Assembly (NCBI RefSeq): GCF_004570385.1
Contig: NZ_SPQL01000007.1
Coordinates: 181,732-245,731, forward strand
Length of the DNA: 64,000 nucleotides
Direction of reading: 5' to 3'
DNA from: Blastococcus sp. CT_GayMR19
Lineage (GTDB): Bacteria; Actinomycetota; Actinomycetes; Mycobacteriales; Geodermatophilaceae
Shown piece by piece: positions 51,323 through 60,452 of this stretch. Below the pieces are notes generated by a model, which searched no databases, had not been told where the DNA came from, and worked only from the letters and a program-made list of their open reading frames with translations. Every line of letters begins with the position of its first letter. The first letter of the stretch is position 1. The position numbers and the translations under genes are program-made.

Positions 51323-52160
51323 GCAGCTGGGCCTGGCCGCGCTCCGTGAGCCCTTGCCCGACGCCGATGCCGCGCACCTGGCCGGGTGCGAGCAGTGCCG
51401 GGCCGAGGTGGCGTCCCTCCAGCGAGCCGTCGACGCCCTCGCCGTGCCGCAACTGGCCGCCCCCGGGGCGTCCGTTGCGCCGCCGCCCGGTGTCTGGGCG
51501 GCCATCGCCGCCGCGACCGGCGTGACCGCCGCTCCGCGGCCCGAGGTCGTCGCCGCCTCGGCGCAGGCGTCGGTGGCCCCGGCTCCTCCCCTGGCCGCAG
51601 CGCCTCGGGCCGTCGAGGCTCCGGCCGTCGAGGCTCCGGCCGTCGAGGACCCGGTCGTCGAGCATCCGGCGGCGGCGTCCGGGGGTTCCGTCCTGCCCTT
51701 CCGTCCCCGGCGCCGCCCGCTGCTGCTCGTCGCGGCAGCCGCGGTGGCCGGCGCGGCGATCGGCGCCGGTGCGGTCGCGGTGCTGCGCGACGGCGGGACG
51801 GAGCCGATCGGGCGCGAGCCGGTGGTGGACACCGTCGCCGCGGTCGCGCTGGACCCGCTGGCCGACAACGACGCATCCGGGCGCGCGTCGGTCATCGAGC
51901 GGACCGACGGCACACGGGCGCTGGAGGTCGAGTTGCGGGCCGGCGACCTCGACGACCGGTACTACGAGGTCTGGCTGATCGACGAGGCCGTCCAGGACAT
52001 GGTGTCGGTGGGCGTCGCGCGGTCGGGCACGGTGACCTTCGAGCTGCCGGTAGGCCTCGATCTCGGCCGGTTCCCGATCGTCGACGTCTCGGTGGAGCCG
52101 GTGGACGGCGACCCGGCGCACTCGGGCGTCTCGGTCGCCCGCGGGGTGCTGGACACCTGA
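51303..52160 (+). CDS. anti-sigma factor, RskA type
   Basis: 285 residues. The N-terminal zinc-binding anti-sigma motif is AAHLAGCEQCRAEVASLQRA (H-x3-C-x2-C) with an upstream Cys in HCTPEQLG. A proline-rich segment with a fourfold VEAP-type repeat follows, then one membrane helix (LLLVAAAAVAGAAIGAGAVAVL). The extracytoplasmic C-terminal domain (YYEVWLIDEAVQDMVSVGVARSGTVTFELP) matches RskA. It should hold the sigma factor at the membrane until regulated proteolysis. GTG 51303. Confidence 0.88.
   Translation: MQHCTPEQLGLAALREPLPDADAAHLAGCEQCRAEVASLQRAVDALAVPQLAAPGASVAPPPGVWAAIAAATGVTAAPRPEVVAASAQASVAPAPPLAAAPRAVEAPAVEAPAVEDPVVEHPAAASGGSVLPFRPRRRPLLLVAAAAVAGAAIGAGAVAVLRDGGTEPIGREPVVDTVAAVALDPLADNDASGRASVIERTDGTRALEVELRAGDLDDRYYEVWLIDEAVQDMVSVGVARSGTVTFELPVGLDLGRFPIVDVSVEPVDGDPAHSGVSVARGVLDT
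51611..51670. repeat. four 15-bp tandem repeats inside the anti-sigma gene
   Basis: Unit CGTCGAGGCTCCGGC at 51611-51625 and 51626-51640, with variants at 51641-51655 and 51656-51670. In frame it encodes VEAP-A repeats in the cytoplasmic linker, so length changes would keep the frame and alter only linker length. Confidence 0.75.
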
Positions 52161-52189
52161 GTGCCCGACGCCGAGGTGGCGGGCTCGCC

Positions 52190-52195
52190 TAGCGT
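52190..52195 (+). promoter_or_regulatory. -10 hexamer of a probable leaderless promoter (PLP enzyme)
   Basis: TAGCGT lies six bases before the GTG at 52202. No Shine-Dalgarno sequence fits in between. Confidence 0.55.
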
Positions 52196-52201
52196 GCTCC
52201 C

Positions 52202-53323
52202 GTGATCTCCCCCCTGCCGCACGAGGACCTGGGCGCCGCCTGGCGCAAGGCCCGCCCCCGCCCGGCCGGCCGGCATCTCGACAGCGCCGCCTCCAGCCGG
52301 CAGAGCTCCCGTGCCCTGGAGGCGGCGGCGCACCACGCCCGGCACGAGGCCGAGCTCGGCGGCTACGTCGCCGAGGCGGCCGCCGACGACCTGCTCCAGC
52401 AGGGCCGGTCGGTCCTCGGCGGGCTGGTCGGGATGGCCGCGGCCGATGTCGCCTTCGTCGAGTCCGCGCAGGCGGCGCTGGTCGCGCTGCTCACCGGGTG
52501 GCGCCTGCCGTCCGGCTCGCGGGTGGCCTGCCTGCCCGGCGAGTACGCACCGAACGTCGCGCAGCTGCGCACCTACGGCCTGCGGCCCCAGCCCCTGCCG
52601 GTGGACGGCCTCGGGCGCGCGGACCTGGAGGGGATCGCCCGGCTGCTCGCCGAGGACCCGCCGTCCTTCGTGCACCTGACCCACATCGGCAGCCACCGCG
52701 GCCTGCTGCAGCCGGCCCACGAGGTGGCCTCGCTCTGCCGGGACGCGGGCGTTCCCCTGGTGCTGGACGCCGCCCAGTCCCTGGGCCATGTGGACGTCGA
52801 CCTCGGTGCCGACGTCGTCTACGGCACCTCCCGCAAGTGGCTGTCCGGGCCGCGCGGGGTGGGGATGCTGTTCGTGGGGCCGGCTCTCGCGGCGCAGCTG
52901 ACGCCGGTGCTGCCGGAGCCGGAGGGCGAGCCGCCAATGCGGGCCTTCGAGTCGGGCGAGGCGCACGTGGCCGGTCGCGTCGGTCTCGTCGTGGCCGTCG
53001 GCGACCACCTCGCCGCCGGGCCGGACCGGGTACGGGAGCGGCTCGCGGCGCTGGGCCGGGTCACGCGGGAGCTGCTCGACGGCGTGGGCGGCTGGCGGGT
53101 CGTCGAACCGGTCGACGAGCCCACCGCGACCACCACGCTGCGGCCACCGGGCGGCCTGGACGTCGTCGAGACGCGGACCCGGCTGCTGGTGGAGCACGGG
53201 ATCGTCACCAGCGCGATCGGGCCGGAGCGGGCGCCCGGCGAGATGACCGGTCCGGTCCTGCGGATCTCGCCGCACCTCGACGCCACGGTCGACGATCTGG
53301 CGGCCCTCGCCGCCGCCCTCTGA
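52202..53323 (+). CDS. class V aminotransferase-fold PLP enzyme, EgtE-like
   Basis: 373 residues. PLP-enzyme features are AGRHLDSAASSRQSSRALEAAAHH, the cofactor Asp in PLVLDAAQSLGHVDVDLG and the Schiff-base Lys in VYGTSRKWLSGPRGVGML. The overall size and segments resemble EgtE, the C-S lyase of ergothioneine synthesis, and cysteine-desulfurase-like proteins. No egtA-D genes are nearby, so the role is only a suggestion. GTG 52202, probably leaderless. It is convergent with the small gene at 53388, with two family B palindromes between. Confidence 0.75.
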   Translation: MISPLPHEDLGAAWRKARPRPAGRHLDSAASSRQSSRALEAAAHHARHEAELGGYVAEAAADDLLQQGRSVLGGLVGMAAADVAFVESAQAALVALLTGWRLPSGSRVACLPGEYAPNVAQLRTYGLRPQPLPVDGLGRADLEGIARLLAEDPPSFVHLTHIGSHRGLLQPAHEVASLCRDAGVPLVLDAAQSLGHVDVDLGADVVYGTSRKWLSGPRGVGMLFVGPALAAQLTPVLPEPEGEPPMRAFESGEAHVAGRVGLVVAVGDHLAAGPDRVRERLAALGRVTRELLDGVGGWRVVEPVDEPTATTTLRPPGGLDVVETRTRLLVEHGIVTSAIGPERAPGEMTGPVLRISPHLDATVDDLAALAAAL

Positions 53324-53333
53324 CGCCCCCTCC

Positions 53334-53380
53334 GCTCTCGGTACCGAAAGCCCGCGAATCCGCTTTCGGTACCGAAAGCG
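53334..53380. repeat. two family B palindromes in tandem
   Basis: First copy 53334-53351 with one mismatch, second copy 53361-53380 perfect (CGCTTTCGGTACCGAAAGCG). CCCGCG and CGCGGG flank the second to lengthen the hairpin. They lie between convergent genes; probable bidirectional terminator. Confidence 0.72.
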
Positions 53381-53387
53381 CGGGGGA

Positions 53388-53717
53388 TCAGCCGAGCAGC
53401 GGGCGGGTGTTCAGGTCGATCATCCGGTCGTAGGCGGTCTGCCGGGCAGCGCTGAACCGCTCGTGCCACAGCGGGGCGCCGTCCGGGATGCGGTCGACGA
53501 CGGACTCCCCGAGGACGCGCTCCTGGCCCGGGCCCAGTCGCGCCACCCGCCGGACGGTCACCACGGTCACGCCCGCCTCGGTGTGGTGGCCGTCCTCCCA
53601 CTGCGCGCGGGCCTCCGCGGCCGCCCACCGGCCGGCGACGCGGGCCCGGTAGGCGGCGAAGGCCAGCACCAGGAGCAGGACCAGCAGCAGGACGGCGCCG
53701 AGCGCGAGCGGACGCAC
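53388..53717 (-). CDS. small protein with one membrane helix, unknown function
   Basis: 109 residues. N-terminal membrane helix (ALGAVLLLVLLLVLAFAAYRA), then a soluble segment of about 80 residues (WEDGHHTEAGVTVVTVRRVARLGPG ... DRIPDGAPLWHERFSAARQTAYDRMIDLN). I recognise no family. GTG 53717 lies four bases after the stop of the SPFH gene, so the two are transcribed together and may form a membrane unit. Confidence 0.7.
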   Translation of the reverse strand: MRPLALGAVLLLVLLLVLAFAAYRARVAGRWAAAEARAQWEDGHHTEAGVTVVTVRRVARLGPGQERVLGESVVDRIPDGAPLWHERFSAARQTAYDRMIDLNTRPLLG

Positions 53718-53721
53718 GGCG

Positions 53722-54708
53722 CTACGGCCCCGCGACCGTGAAGCCGGTGCCCGGGGCGTACGTGGTGAGCCCGTCGGGCAGCGACTTGAGGATGTCCATC
53801 TGTGCGCAGGTCGGGCAGGCGTTGTAGCCGCTCTGACGGGCGGCGTTGGCCTCGGCGTCGATCTGGGCCCGCTGCAGCGCGGCCTGCGACTCGGTGACGC
53901 CCGCGAAGGCGGCCTGCGCCTGGTTGATCGCGTCCTGGACGTTCGCGGGAAGCTCCACCCGGCTGAGCACGAACCGTGGGTTGATGAGGACCGGCATGCC
54001 GAGGACCTCGTCGACGTCGTCGGTGAAGGCCGCGTTCACCGCCGCCTGCACCCGGTTGATCGTCTGGTTGCCGTCGGCGGTCGGGTCGACCACCGGCACG
54101 GCCCGGGCCGTCGGGTTGGCCGCGAGCGAGCAGGACGCCACCAGGTCGGCGCACTCGACGTCGCCGATCTCCTGGCGGAGCACGTTCTGCACGAGGTTGC
54201 CGAGGGTGAACTCGAGGAAGGCACTCCAGCCGGCGTCCCCGTCCCAGGCGTACCGGGAGTCCCCGCCCGGCACCGGATAGCTCCGCGTCCCGAAGCGGTC
54301 GTCGAAGGCGCTCATGACCTTCTCGTCGGTGTAGTTGACGTCGAAGTAGAAGGTGCCCTCCACGCCCACGAGGACGCCGTCCTTGGTGGGGACGTTGATG
54401 ACCTCGTTGGAGTCGGCGTTCTCGGCGGCGCTGACCTTGAAGTTGCGCTGCGTCGAGGGGTAAGGGTGGTCGGTCGAGAACAGCCCGGTCGAGGTCAGGC
54501 TGGAGTTCGGCTGGATGACCTGCCGGATGCTGTTGTCGTCGAACGGCCCGCCGTTGCGCACGACGATCACGTGCCCGCCGTCGGCCTTCGTGAAGCCGGA
54601 GAGGAACGCGAACCCCGGAACGACGGCCACCAGGAGAACGGTGAGCGAGACCACGGCCCCGACCAGGATCCGGGATCCCCGGACAGGGCGCGGCAGGGTC
54701 AAGGGCAC
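53722..54708 (-). CDS. SPFH/Band 7 domain membrane protein
   Basis: 328 residues. One membrane helix near the N-terminus (VVSLTVLLVAVVPGFAFLSG), then an SPFH domain (VIVVRNGGPFDDNSIRQVIQP, TKDGVLVGVEGTFYFDVNY, ALDVRF-like segments RFVLSRVELPANVQDAI) and a coiled helix rich in Ala/Gln (NQAQAAFAGVTESQAALQRAQIDAEANAA). It ends with an unusual GYNACPTCAQMD Cys pair before the C-terminus. Prohibitin/stomatin-like proteins scaffold membranes. GTG 54708 follows GGAGAAC. The Cys pair is not part of the usual family and may bind metal or crosslink the ring. Confidence 0.85.
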   Translation of the reverse strand: MPLTLPRPVRGSRILVGAVVSLTVLLVAVVPGFAFLSGFTKADGGHVIVVRNGGPFDDNSIRQVIQPNSSLTSTGLFSTDHPYPSTQRNFKVSAAENADSNEVINVPTKDGVLVGVEGTFYFDVNYTDEKVMSAFDDRFGTRSYPVPGGDSRYAWDGDAGWSAFLEFTLGNLVQNVLRQEIGDVECADLVASCSLAANPTARAVPVVDPTADGNQTINRVQAAVNAAFTDDVDEVLGMPVLINPRFVLSRVELPANVQDAINQAQAAFAGVTESQAALQRAQIDAEANAARQSGYNACPTCAQMDILKSLPDGLTTYAPGTGFTVAGP

Positions 54709-54835
54709 AGCTGTTCTCCTCGGTCGGACGGGCGGGGGCGGAGCGGAACTCTAGGGCTCTGCGGCCCGCGCCCGGCCCGATCCGAGGAAGGACACTCCGA
54801 TCGGGGGATCTGGTCGGTTCCGCAACCCCCGGGGG

Positions 54836-56221
54836 TCAGTCGAGTGCCGCCTGCATCCGCTCGGAGACCCGGTGGTGGACGGCCAGCTGCTCGTCCAGAC
54901 CGGCGTGCACGGGGACGCCGTCCTCCACCACGAGCCGCCCGCCGACGACGGTGTGCCGGGCGGACACCGGCCCGCAGCGCAGCCATGCCTCGACGGGATC
55001 CGACAGCGCCCCGGCGAAGCGGACGCCGTCCTGCGGCCACACCGCCAGGTCACCGCAGGCGCCGACGGACAGCTGACCGATCTCGCCGGTCCGGCCGAGG
55101 CACGCGGCGCCGCCCCGGGTGGCCAGCTCGAGCGCGTCGCGCGCCGACATCGAGCCGGCACCGTGGCGGAGCTTGCCCTGCAGCATCGCCATCCGGGCCT
55201 CCAGCCACAGCGACGCGGAGTCCGCCGAGGCCGAGCCGTCCACCCCCAGCCCGACCGGCGCCCCGGCGGCCCGTAGCTCGGCGACCGGCGCCAGCCCGCT
55301 GCCCAGGATCATGTTGGACGACGGGCAGTGCGCCGCGCCCACCCGCGCGGCGCCCAGGCGGGTCACCTCGCCGGGGTCCGGCCAGACGACGTGGGCCAGC
55401 CACACCCGGTCGCTCATCCAGCCGACGTCGGCGAGGTAGTCGACCGGCCGCCGCCCGAACGTCGCCAGGCAGAAGGCGTCCTCGTCCTGCGTCTCGCACA
55501 GGTGGGTGTGCAGGCGGACGTCGAGGTCCTCGGCCAGCTCGGCGGTGCGGGTCATCAGCGAGGTGGAGACGCTGAAGGGGGAGCAGGGCGCGAGCGCGAT
55601 GCGGGTCATCGACAGCGGCCCGCGGTCGTGGTGCGCGTCGACCTGCCGCTGCGACTCGGCCAGGATCTCGTCGTCGTCCTGGACGACGGAGTCGGGCGGC
55701 AGGCCGCCGTCCTTGACCGACAGCGACATCGAGCCGCGGGTCGGATGGAACCGCATGCCCAGGTCCCGCGCGGCCGCGATCTCGGCCCCGAGCAGGTCGC
55801 CGGCGCCGCGGGGGTGCACGTAGAGGTGGTCCGTGGAGGTGGTGCAGCCGCCCAGCGCGAGCTCGGTGAGCCCGACGTACGCGCTGACGTAGGCGGCCTC
55901 CTCGTCCAGCCGGGCCCAGAGCGGGTAGAGCGTGACCAGCCAGTCGAAGAGCCCGCCGGTCAGCGCCGGGGCGAACGCCCTGGTCAGGTTCTGGTACAGG
56001 TGGTGATGGGTGTTGACCAGCCCCGGGGTGACCAGGCAGCCGCGGGCGTCGACGGTGCGGTCGGCCGCCGGCCGCGGGTCCCCCGGGCCGCCGAGCGCGC
56101 TGATCGCGCCCCCGGTCACCGCCACCCATCCGCCGGGGATCTCCCGGCGGGCGTCGTCGACGGTGGCGACGAGGTCGGCGTCGCTGATCAGCAGGTCGGC
56201 GCGGTTCTCCACCCCGCGCAT
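54836..56221 (-). CDS. 8-oxoguanine deaminase-like amidohydrolase
   Basis: 461 residues. Amidohydrolase metal motif VTPGLVNTHHHLYQNLTRAF near residue 68, HTHLCETQDEDAF, then LAHVVWPDPGEVTRLGAARVGAAHCPSSNMILGSG and GLGVDGSASADSASLWLEARMAML with the catalytic Asp. These match the 8-oxoguanine deaminase subgroup, which makes urate from 8-oxoguanine. It is the last gene of the urease/allantoin operon, agreeing with purine salvage of nitrogen. ATG 56221 has a weak ribosome binding site. Related guanine or melamine deaminases are alternatives. Confidence 0.8.
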   Translation of the reverse strand: MRGVENRADLLISDADLVATVDDARREIPGGWVAVTGGAISALGGPGDPRPAADRTVDARGCLVTPGLVNTHHHLYQNLTRAFAPALTGGLFDWLVTLYPLWARLDEEAAYVSAYVGLTELALGGCTTSTDHLYVHPRGAGDLLGAEIAAARDLGMRFHPTRGSMSLSVKDGGLPPDSVVQDDDEILAESQRQVDAHHDRGPLSMTRIALAPCSPFSVSTSLMTRTAELAEDLDVRLHTHLCETQDEDAFCLATFGRRPVDYLADVGWMSDRVWLAHVVWPDPGEVTRLGAARVGAAHCPSSNMILGSGLAPVAELRAAGAPVGLGVDGSASADSASLWLEARMAMLQGKLRHGAGSMSARDALELATRGGAACLGRTGEIGQLSVGACGDLAVWPQDGVRFAGALSDPVEAWLRCGPVSARHTVVGGRLVVEDGVPVHAGLDEQLAVHHRVSERMQAALD

Positions 56222-56247
56222 CTTGCCGGGCCCGGCGACGGCTCCGC

Positions 56248-56574
56248 TCAACCCCGCGGCTGCCGCTCCACCCGGACGTCGAACTCCGCCTCGTCCCCGG
56301 TCACCGACGTCACGGTCACCGTTGCCGCATACCCCGTCGAGTCGCCCTCGGCGGTCGCGGTGCACCGCCCCTGTGCGCCGACCTCTGCCTCGACGTCCTC
56401 GAGACACGTCACCTCCGGCCGGAACCCCAGGCGGGCCTCCAGCGCGTCCGCCACGGCGTCGGCGAGCCTCTCCGCGGGCAGCGGGCTGGCGCACGCGGCC
56501 AGGCCCAAGACGAGCGGGCCGCCGAGGAGCAGGCGGACGGCGACCAGCCGGGCGGCTGCCCGCCGCCGGCTCAG
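56248..56574 (-). CDS. DUF4333 lipoprotein with probable CTG start
   Basis: 108 residues. Signal sequence with Arg cluster (LSRRRAAARLVAVRLLLGG) and lipobox GLAACAS, then a DUF4333 domain: RLADAVADALEARLGFRPEVTCLEDVEAEVGAQGRCTATAEGDSTGYAATVTVTSV with two Cys. No ATG or GTG lies in frame at a useful place. The codon overlapping the allantoicase stop is CTG (CTGA), a mutated version of the common GTGA arrangement, so I propose a CTG start. Some homologues bind ligands at the cell surface, but function is unknown. Confidence 0.65.
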   Translation of the reverse strand: MSRRRAAARLVAVRLLLGGPLVLGLAACASPLPAERLADAVADALEARLGFRPEVTCLEDVEAEVGAQGRCTATAEGDSTGYAATVTVTSVTGDEAEFDVRVERQPRG

Positions 56575-57731
56575 ACCCGGTCCCCGTCGAGGAGCCGGTC
56601 CCCGCCGAGGAGCCGGTTCCCGTCGAGGAGCCGGCGCACGGCCGGGGGGAGGTCGCCGGTCAGCGGCCGGGCGCCGACGAGGCGTCCGGCCTCGTCCGGG
56701 GGAACGCCGGCAGAGCCGAGCACCTCGAGCGCCTGGACTTCGGGCAGCGCGTCGAACCAGCGGCGTCCCAGGGCCGACCGCCCGGCCGCCGTCGGCCGTC
56801 CCCACAGCCGCAGCCGGGCCATCCCCCCGTCGGGGAAGACGTCGAGGCGCACCCGTTCCACGCCCGGGGCGGACGCCAGCACGAAGCGGTGCCGGGTGTC
56901 GGGCTGGAGCCGGGTGCGCGGCAGCAGCGGCACCACCTCGCCGGCCGGTCCGATCCCGGTCAGGGCGGCGCTGCCGGGGGCGTTGCCGAGGAACCAGCTG
57001 GTGTCGAGCTCGGCGAGGGTGACGACGCCTTCGCAGGCCAGCGACACCTCCACCCAGTCATTGCCCTGGTCGCGGCGGCGGGCGGTCTCCCAGCCCTCCC
57101 CCATCGAGCGGGCGAGCCCGCGGCCGATCAGCTGGTCCGGCCGCCCGTAGAACTCGTTGCTCACGGCCGTCACCTGGGCGCCGTTCTCGAGCGCTGCGAG
57201 GTCGAACGGCCCGGCGTCCACCAGCCGCGGATCGGGCACGACCGTGCCGTGCACCCGCAGCCGGGCGACGCCGCCGTCCGGGTGGATGGCGAGCCGTACG
57301 TGGGTCACCCGCCGGTCGGAGGTGACGGCGAAGGCGTTGGCCGTGCCACCGGCCAGGTCCGACAGCGGCAGCAGCGGTTGCCAGTCGGCCTTGAGCAGCT
57401 CGTCGACCGACGGGTGCCCCTCGACCGCGGCGCCGTCGAGCGAGGCGCGCGGCGGGTAGTTGCCGGTGAAGAATGCGGTGTCGACGACGACGCCGGCGAC
57501 GATGCCGGGCGCACCGAGCCGGACGACGGCCCAGTCGGAGCCGGGGGACCGGCGGCGGCGGGTCTCCCAGCCGTCGTACTCCTTGCCCTTGTGCCCGAAC
57601 TCCGTGCGCGCGACCGGCGGCTCCGGCAGCACGAGGTTCTCCTTCGCCGCGAAGAACTCGTCGTTCGCGGCGACGACGGCCCCGCCGAGGGCGCGCGAGG
57701 CGAGGTCGGGCAGTCGGGTGACGTCGCTCAT
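56571..57731 (-). CDS. alc: allantoicase
   Basis: 386 residues with two similar beta-sandwich domains, each carrying a DGWETRRRR/EGWETARRRD signature (near residues 52 and 205). Other marks are GIVAGVVVDTAFFTGNYPP and VTLAELDTSWFLGNAPGS. It hydrolyses allantoate to ureidoglycolate and urea. ATG 57731 (MSDVTRL) follows GGAGC. The C-terminal end contains a tandem repeat (LLDGNRLL, LLDGDRV) not part of the family. It sits downstream of allantoinase, with a 26-bp gap between them. Confidence 0.92.
   Translation of the reverse strand: MSDVTRLPDLASRALGGAVVAANDEFFAAKENLVLPEPPVARTEFGHKGKEYDGWETRRRRSPGSDWAVVRLGAPGIVAGVVVDTAFFTGNYPPRASLDGAAVEGHPSVDELLKADWQPLLPLSDLAGGTANAFAVTSDRRVTHVRLAIHPDGGVARLRVHGTVVPDPRLVDAGPFDLAALENGAQVTAVSNEFYGRPDQLIGRGLARSMGEGWETARRRDQGNDWVEVSLACEGVVTLAELDTSWFLGNAPGSAALTGIGPAGEVVPLLPRTRLQPDTRHRFVLASAPGVERVRLDVFPDGGMARLRLWGRPTAAGRSALGRRWFDALPEVQALEVLGSAGVPPDEAGRLVGARPLTGDLPPAVRRLLDGNRLLGGDRLLDGDRV
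56578..56631. repeat. three 18-bp tandem repeats at the allantoicase 3' end
   Basis: Units 56578-56595, 56596-56613 and 56614-56631 (CGGTCCCCGTCGAGGAGC and near copies) encode six-residue repeats at the allantoicase C-terminus. The repeat ends just upstream of the CTG start of the DUF4333 gene. Confidence 0.8.
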
Positions 57732-57757
57732 CGGGCTCCTCGGGTGGTCGGCGGCGA

Positions 57758-59074
57758 TCACTCTGGCATGCCGCGGCCCATCAGCCGCCCGATCGGCGAC
57801 CCGTCGGCGAGCTGCCCCCGCAGCCAGGTCCGGCGGACCACCCCGGTGAGCTCGCGGCCCGCGTACGGCGTGACCGGGTTCCGGTGGTGCAGGCGGCCGA
57901 CGGTGAACCGCTCGTCGGGCGCGAACGCGACCAGATCGGCATCCCGCCCCACCGCGATCGCGCCCTTGCGCGGCAGGCCGGCGAGCCGGGCGGGCGCCTC
58001 CGCCATCCAGCGGACGACGTCGGTCAGCGCCGCTCCCCGGTCGCGGGCGCCGGTCCACACCGCCGGGAGAGCAACCTGCAGCGAGGCGATCCCGCCCCAG
58101 GCCAGCCCGAAGTCGCCGACGTCGAGCCGCTTGAGCTCGGGGGTGCAGGGCGAGTGGTCGCTGACGACGAGGTCGATGTCCCTGTCCCGCAGCGCCGCCC
58201 AGAGCGCCTCCCGGTGCGTGGCCTCGCGTATCGGCGGGCAGCACTTGAACGCCGTCGCGCCGTCGGGCACCTGCTCCGCGGCGAAGGTGAGGTAGTGCGG
58301 GCACGTCTCGACGGTGATGCGCACACCCTCGGCGCGGGCACGGCGCAGCATCGGCAGGGCGTCACCGTCGGCGAGGTGCACGACGTGGGCCCGAGCCCCC
58401 GTCGCCCGGGCCGCTGCGATCAGGCCGCCGATGGCCGTCTCCTCCGCCGCTCCGGGTCGCGAGGCGAGGAAGCCGGCGTAGTCGGGGCCGCCCGCCTCGG
58501 GCGCCGCGGCGATGACGTCGGCATCCTCCGCGTGGGCGATGAGCAGGCCCTCGAAGGTGGCGAGCTCGGTGAGCGCCGCCCGGAGCCCGGCCGGGTCCAG
58601 GGGCGGGAACTCCGGCACCCCCGAGTCGAGCAGGAAGCACTTGAAGCCGACGACGCCGGCCTCGTGCAGCGCGCGCAGCTGGTCCACGTTGCCGGGCACG
58701 GCGCCGCCCCAGAACGCGACATCTGCGGCGACCTGGCCTTTCGCGGCCGAGCGTTTCACGTGCAACGCATCGACGGTCGTGGTCGGCGGGATCGAGTTGA
58801 GGGGCATGTCGACGATCGCGGTGACCCCGCCCGCGACCGCCGCCCGGGTGGCGCTGGCGAAGCCCTCCCACTCGGTGCGCCCGGGCTCGTTGACGTGCAC
58901 GTGGCTGTCGACCAGTCCCGGCAGGAGCACCTCGTCGTCCGCGAGGGTGACCGCGGCGGCGGGCGCGTCGTCGAAGGCGGTGACCGCGGTGATCCGGCCG
59001 TCCTCGCTGTGCACGGCGGCGGCCCGCTCGCCCTCGGGCAGCACCACGCGCCGTGCCCGGACGACGAGACTCAT
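57758..59074 (-). CDS. allB: allantoinase
   Basis: 438 residues, dihydroorotase-like amidohydrolase. Metal motif [23 protein letters not shown] near residue 55, [18 protein letters not shown] with the carbamylated Lys, [21 protein letters not shown], and catalytic Asp in [14 protein letters not shown]. It opens allantoin to allantoate. The ATG overlaps the ureD stop (ATGA), which joins urease and allantoin genes in one coupled operon. Confidence 0.93.
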   Translation of the reverse strand: MSLVVRARRVVLPEGERAAAVHSEDGRITAVTAFDDAPAAAVTLADDEVLLPGLVDSHVHVNEPGRTEWEGFASATRAAVAGGVTAIVDMPLNSIPPTTTVDALHVKRSAAKGQVAADVAFWGGAVPGNVDQLRALHEAGVVGFKCFLLDSGVPEFPPLDPAGLRAALTELATFEGLLIAHAEDADVIAAAPEAGGPDYAGFLASRPGAAEETAIGGLIAAARATGARAHVVHLADGDALPMLRRARAEGVRITVETCPHYLTFAAEQVPDGATAFKCCPPIREATHREALWAALRDRDIDLVVSDHSPCTPELKRLDVGDFGLAWGGIASLQVALPAVWTGARDRGAALTDVVRWMAEAPARLAGLPRKGAIAVGRDADLVAFAPDERFTVGRLHHRNPVTPYAGRELTGVVRRTWLRGQLADGSPIGRLMGRGMPE

Positions 59075-59781
59075 GCCGTCACCCTGGCACCCGGGTCCGT
59101 CAGCGACTCGACGGCCGCCACCACCCGGTGCAGTTCCGCGCCCCACGCCGTCGTGACCCAGCCCCCGGGCAGTGGCAGCCGGACGGCGTCCTCTCCCGTT
59201 CCGACCCCTGACTCGCCGTCACCGAGGTGCACCGTGGTCGCATAGGCCCGGGGGGCCACCGGCGGCAGCCAGGCCGCCGCACCCGGGCCGAGACCGACCG
59301 TCGTGTGCAGCAGCGGGCGGCTGGCCCGCTCGATCCGGGTGGTGCCGGTCCAGCGGCCCGGCTGCTCACCGGTCCGGCCGAGCAGGACCTGCTCGGTCGC
59401 GGTGAGGACGGCGCCGTCGGCGAGCTCGGCTGTCAGCACGGCCACGTGGTGCGCGCGGGCGGCGACGACGGTGGGCTCGAGGCCCACGTCCAGCGCACCC
59501 GCGACCGAGGCGTGGATCCGCTGGACCGAGGGCAGCGGTTCCCCCCGTGCCGGGAGCGCGATGGCGGCGGCCACCGACCGCACGGTCAGGACCGCGCCGT
59601 CCTCCACGACCAGGGAGACCTCGACGTCGTCGCCACCGAGCGGCCCGAATGCGGTGGCGACCAGGTGGACCGTCGACGGACCCGTCCGGCGGACGGCGAG
59701 CTGGCCGCTCGCCCGCACGACGGGCAGCACCGTCCGACCCCCGGGGCCGGCCCGGGCGACCACCTCGACGACGGTCTTCAT
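59071..59781 (-). CDS. ureD: urease accessory protein UreD
   Basis: 236 residues. Motifs of the UreD/UreH scaffold: [38 protein letters not shown] and [36 protein letters not shown]. Sequence is variable in the family, so the call rests also on its position after ureG. It brings UreF and UreG to apo-urease. Start and stop overlap both neighbours by four bases. Confidence 0.88.
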   Translation of the reverse strand: MKTVVEVVARAGPGGRTVLPVVRASGQLAVRRTGPSTVHLVATAFGPLGGDDVEVSLVVEDGAVLTVRSVAAAIALPARGEPLPSVQRIHASVAGALDVGLEPTVVAARAHHVAVLTAELADGAVLTATEQVLLGRTGEQPGRWTGTTRIERASRPLLHTTVGLGPGAAAWLPPVAPRAYATTVHLGDGESGVGTGEDAVRLPLPGGWVTTAWGAELHRVVAAVESLTDPGARVTA

Positions 59782-60452
59782 GCCGGCTGCACCGTCCGGG
59801 CCCGGATCTGTTCACGGACCCACTCGGCCACCGACGCGGCCGACGGGTCCTCCCGCAGGGAGATCAGGTGCGTCGGCCTGCCGTTGCGGACGGCTGCGGA
59901 GTCCCGGCGCATGACCTCGAGGTCCGCCCCCACCATCGGCGCCAGGTCGGTCTTGTTGACCACCAGCAGGTCGGCGGCGGTCACCCCGGGCCCGCCCTTG
60001 CGCGGCACCTTGTCGCCCCCGGCGACGTCGATGACGAACACCTGCACGTCGACCAGCCCGTAGCTGAACGACGCGGTGAGGTTGTCCCCGCCGGACTCGA
60101 CGAGGACCAGCTCCAGCCCGGGATGCCGGCTCTCCAGCAGCTCGACGGCGTCGAGGTTGGCGGTGATGTCGTCGCGGATCGCGGTGTGCGGGCAGCAGCC
60201 GGTCTGCACGGCCTCGATCCGGTCGTCGGGCAGGACGGCGTTGCGACGGAGGAAGTCGGCGTCCTCGGTCGTGTAGATGTCGTTGGTGACCACCGCGAGG
60301 TCGTACTCCGCGCCGAGCGTCCGGCAGAGCGCCGCGGCCAGCGCCGTCTTGCCCGAGCCCACCGGACCCCCGAGCCCGACCCGGAGCGGTCCCCCGTGCC
60401 GGTGTCGAGCGGGCGCGTCCACATAGTCGTCGAGGTTGTGGTCAGGAGGCAA
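59778..60452 (-). CDS. ureG: urease accessory GTPase UreG
   Basis: 224 residues. P-loop [22 protein letters not shown], the metal Cys-Pro-His motif in [32 protein letters not shown] and the NKTD guanine motif in [16 protein letters not shown]. It drives nickel insertion with GTP. The start is TTG at 60452 ([12 protein letters not shown]), eight bases after GGAAGGA; the N-terminus HRHGG is short of His compared with some UreG proteins. It overlaps the ureF end by 11 bp. Confidence 0.93.
   Translation of the reverse strand: MPPDHNLDDYVDAPARHRHGGPLRVGLGGPVGSGKTALAAALCRTLGAEYDLAVVTNDIYTTEDADFLRRNAVLPDDRIEAVQTGCCPHTAIRDDITANLDAVELLESRHPGLELVLVESGGDNLTASFSYGLVDVQVFVIDVAGGDKVPRKGGPGVTAADLLVVNKTDLAPMVGADLEVMRRDSAAVRNGRPTHLISLREDPSAASVAEWVREQIRARTVQPA

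Noticed and set aside
51303..52160. Variable-repeat segment as evidence of a mobile or phage gene
   Set aside because: The four 15-bp units are inside an otherwise standard RskA-type anti-sigma gene next to its sigma factor.
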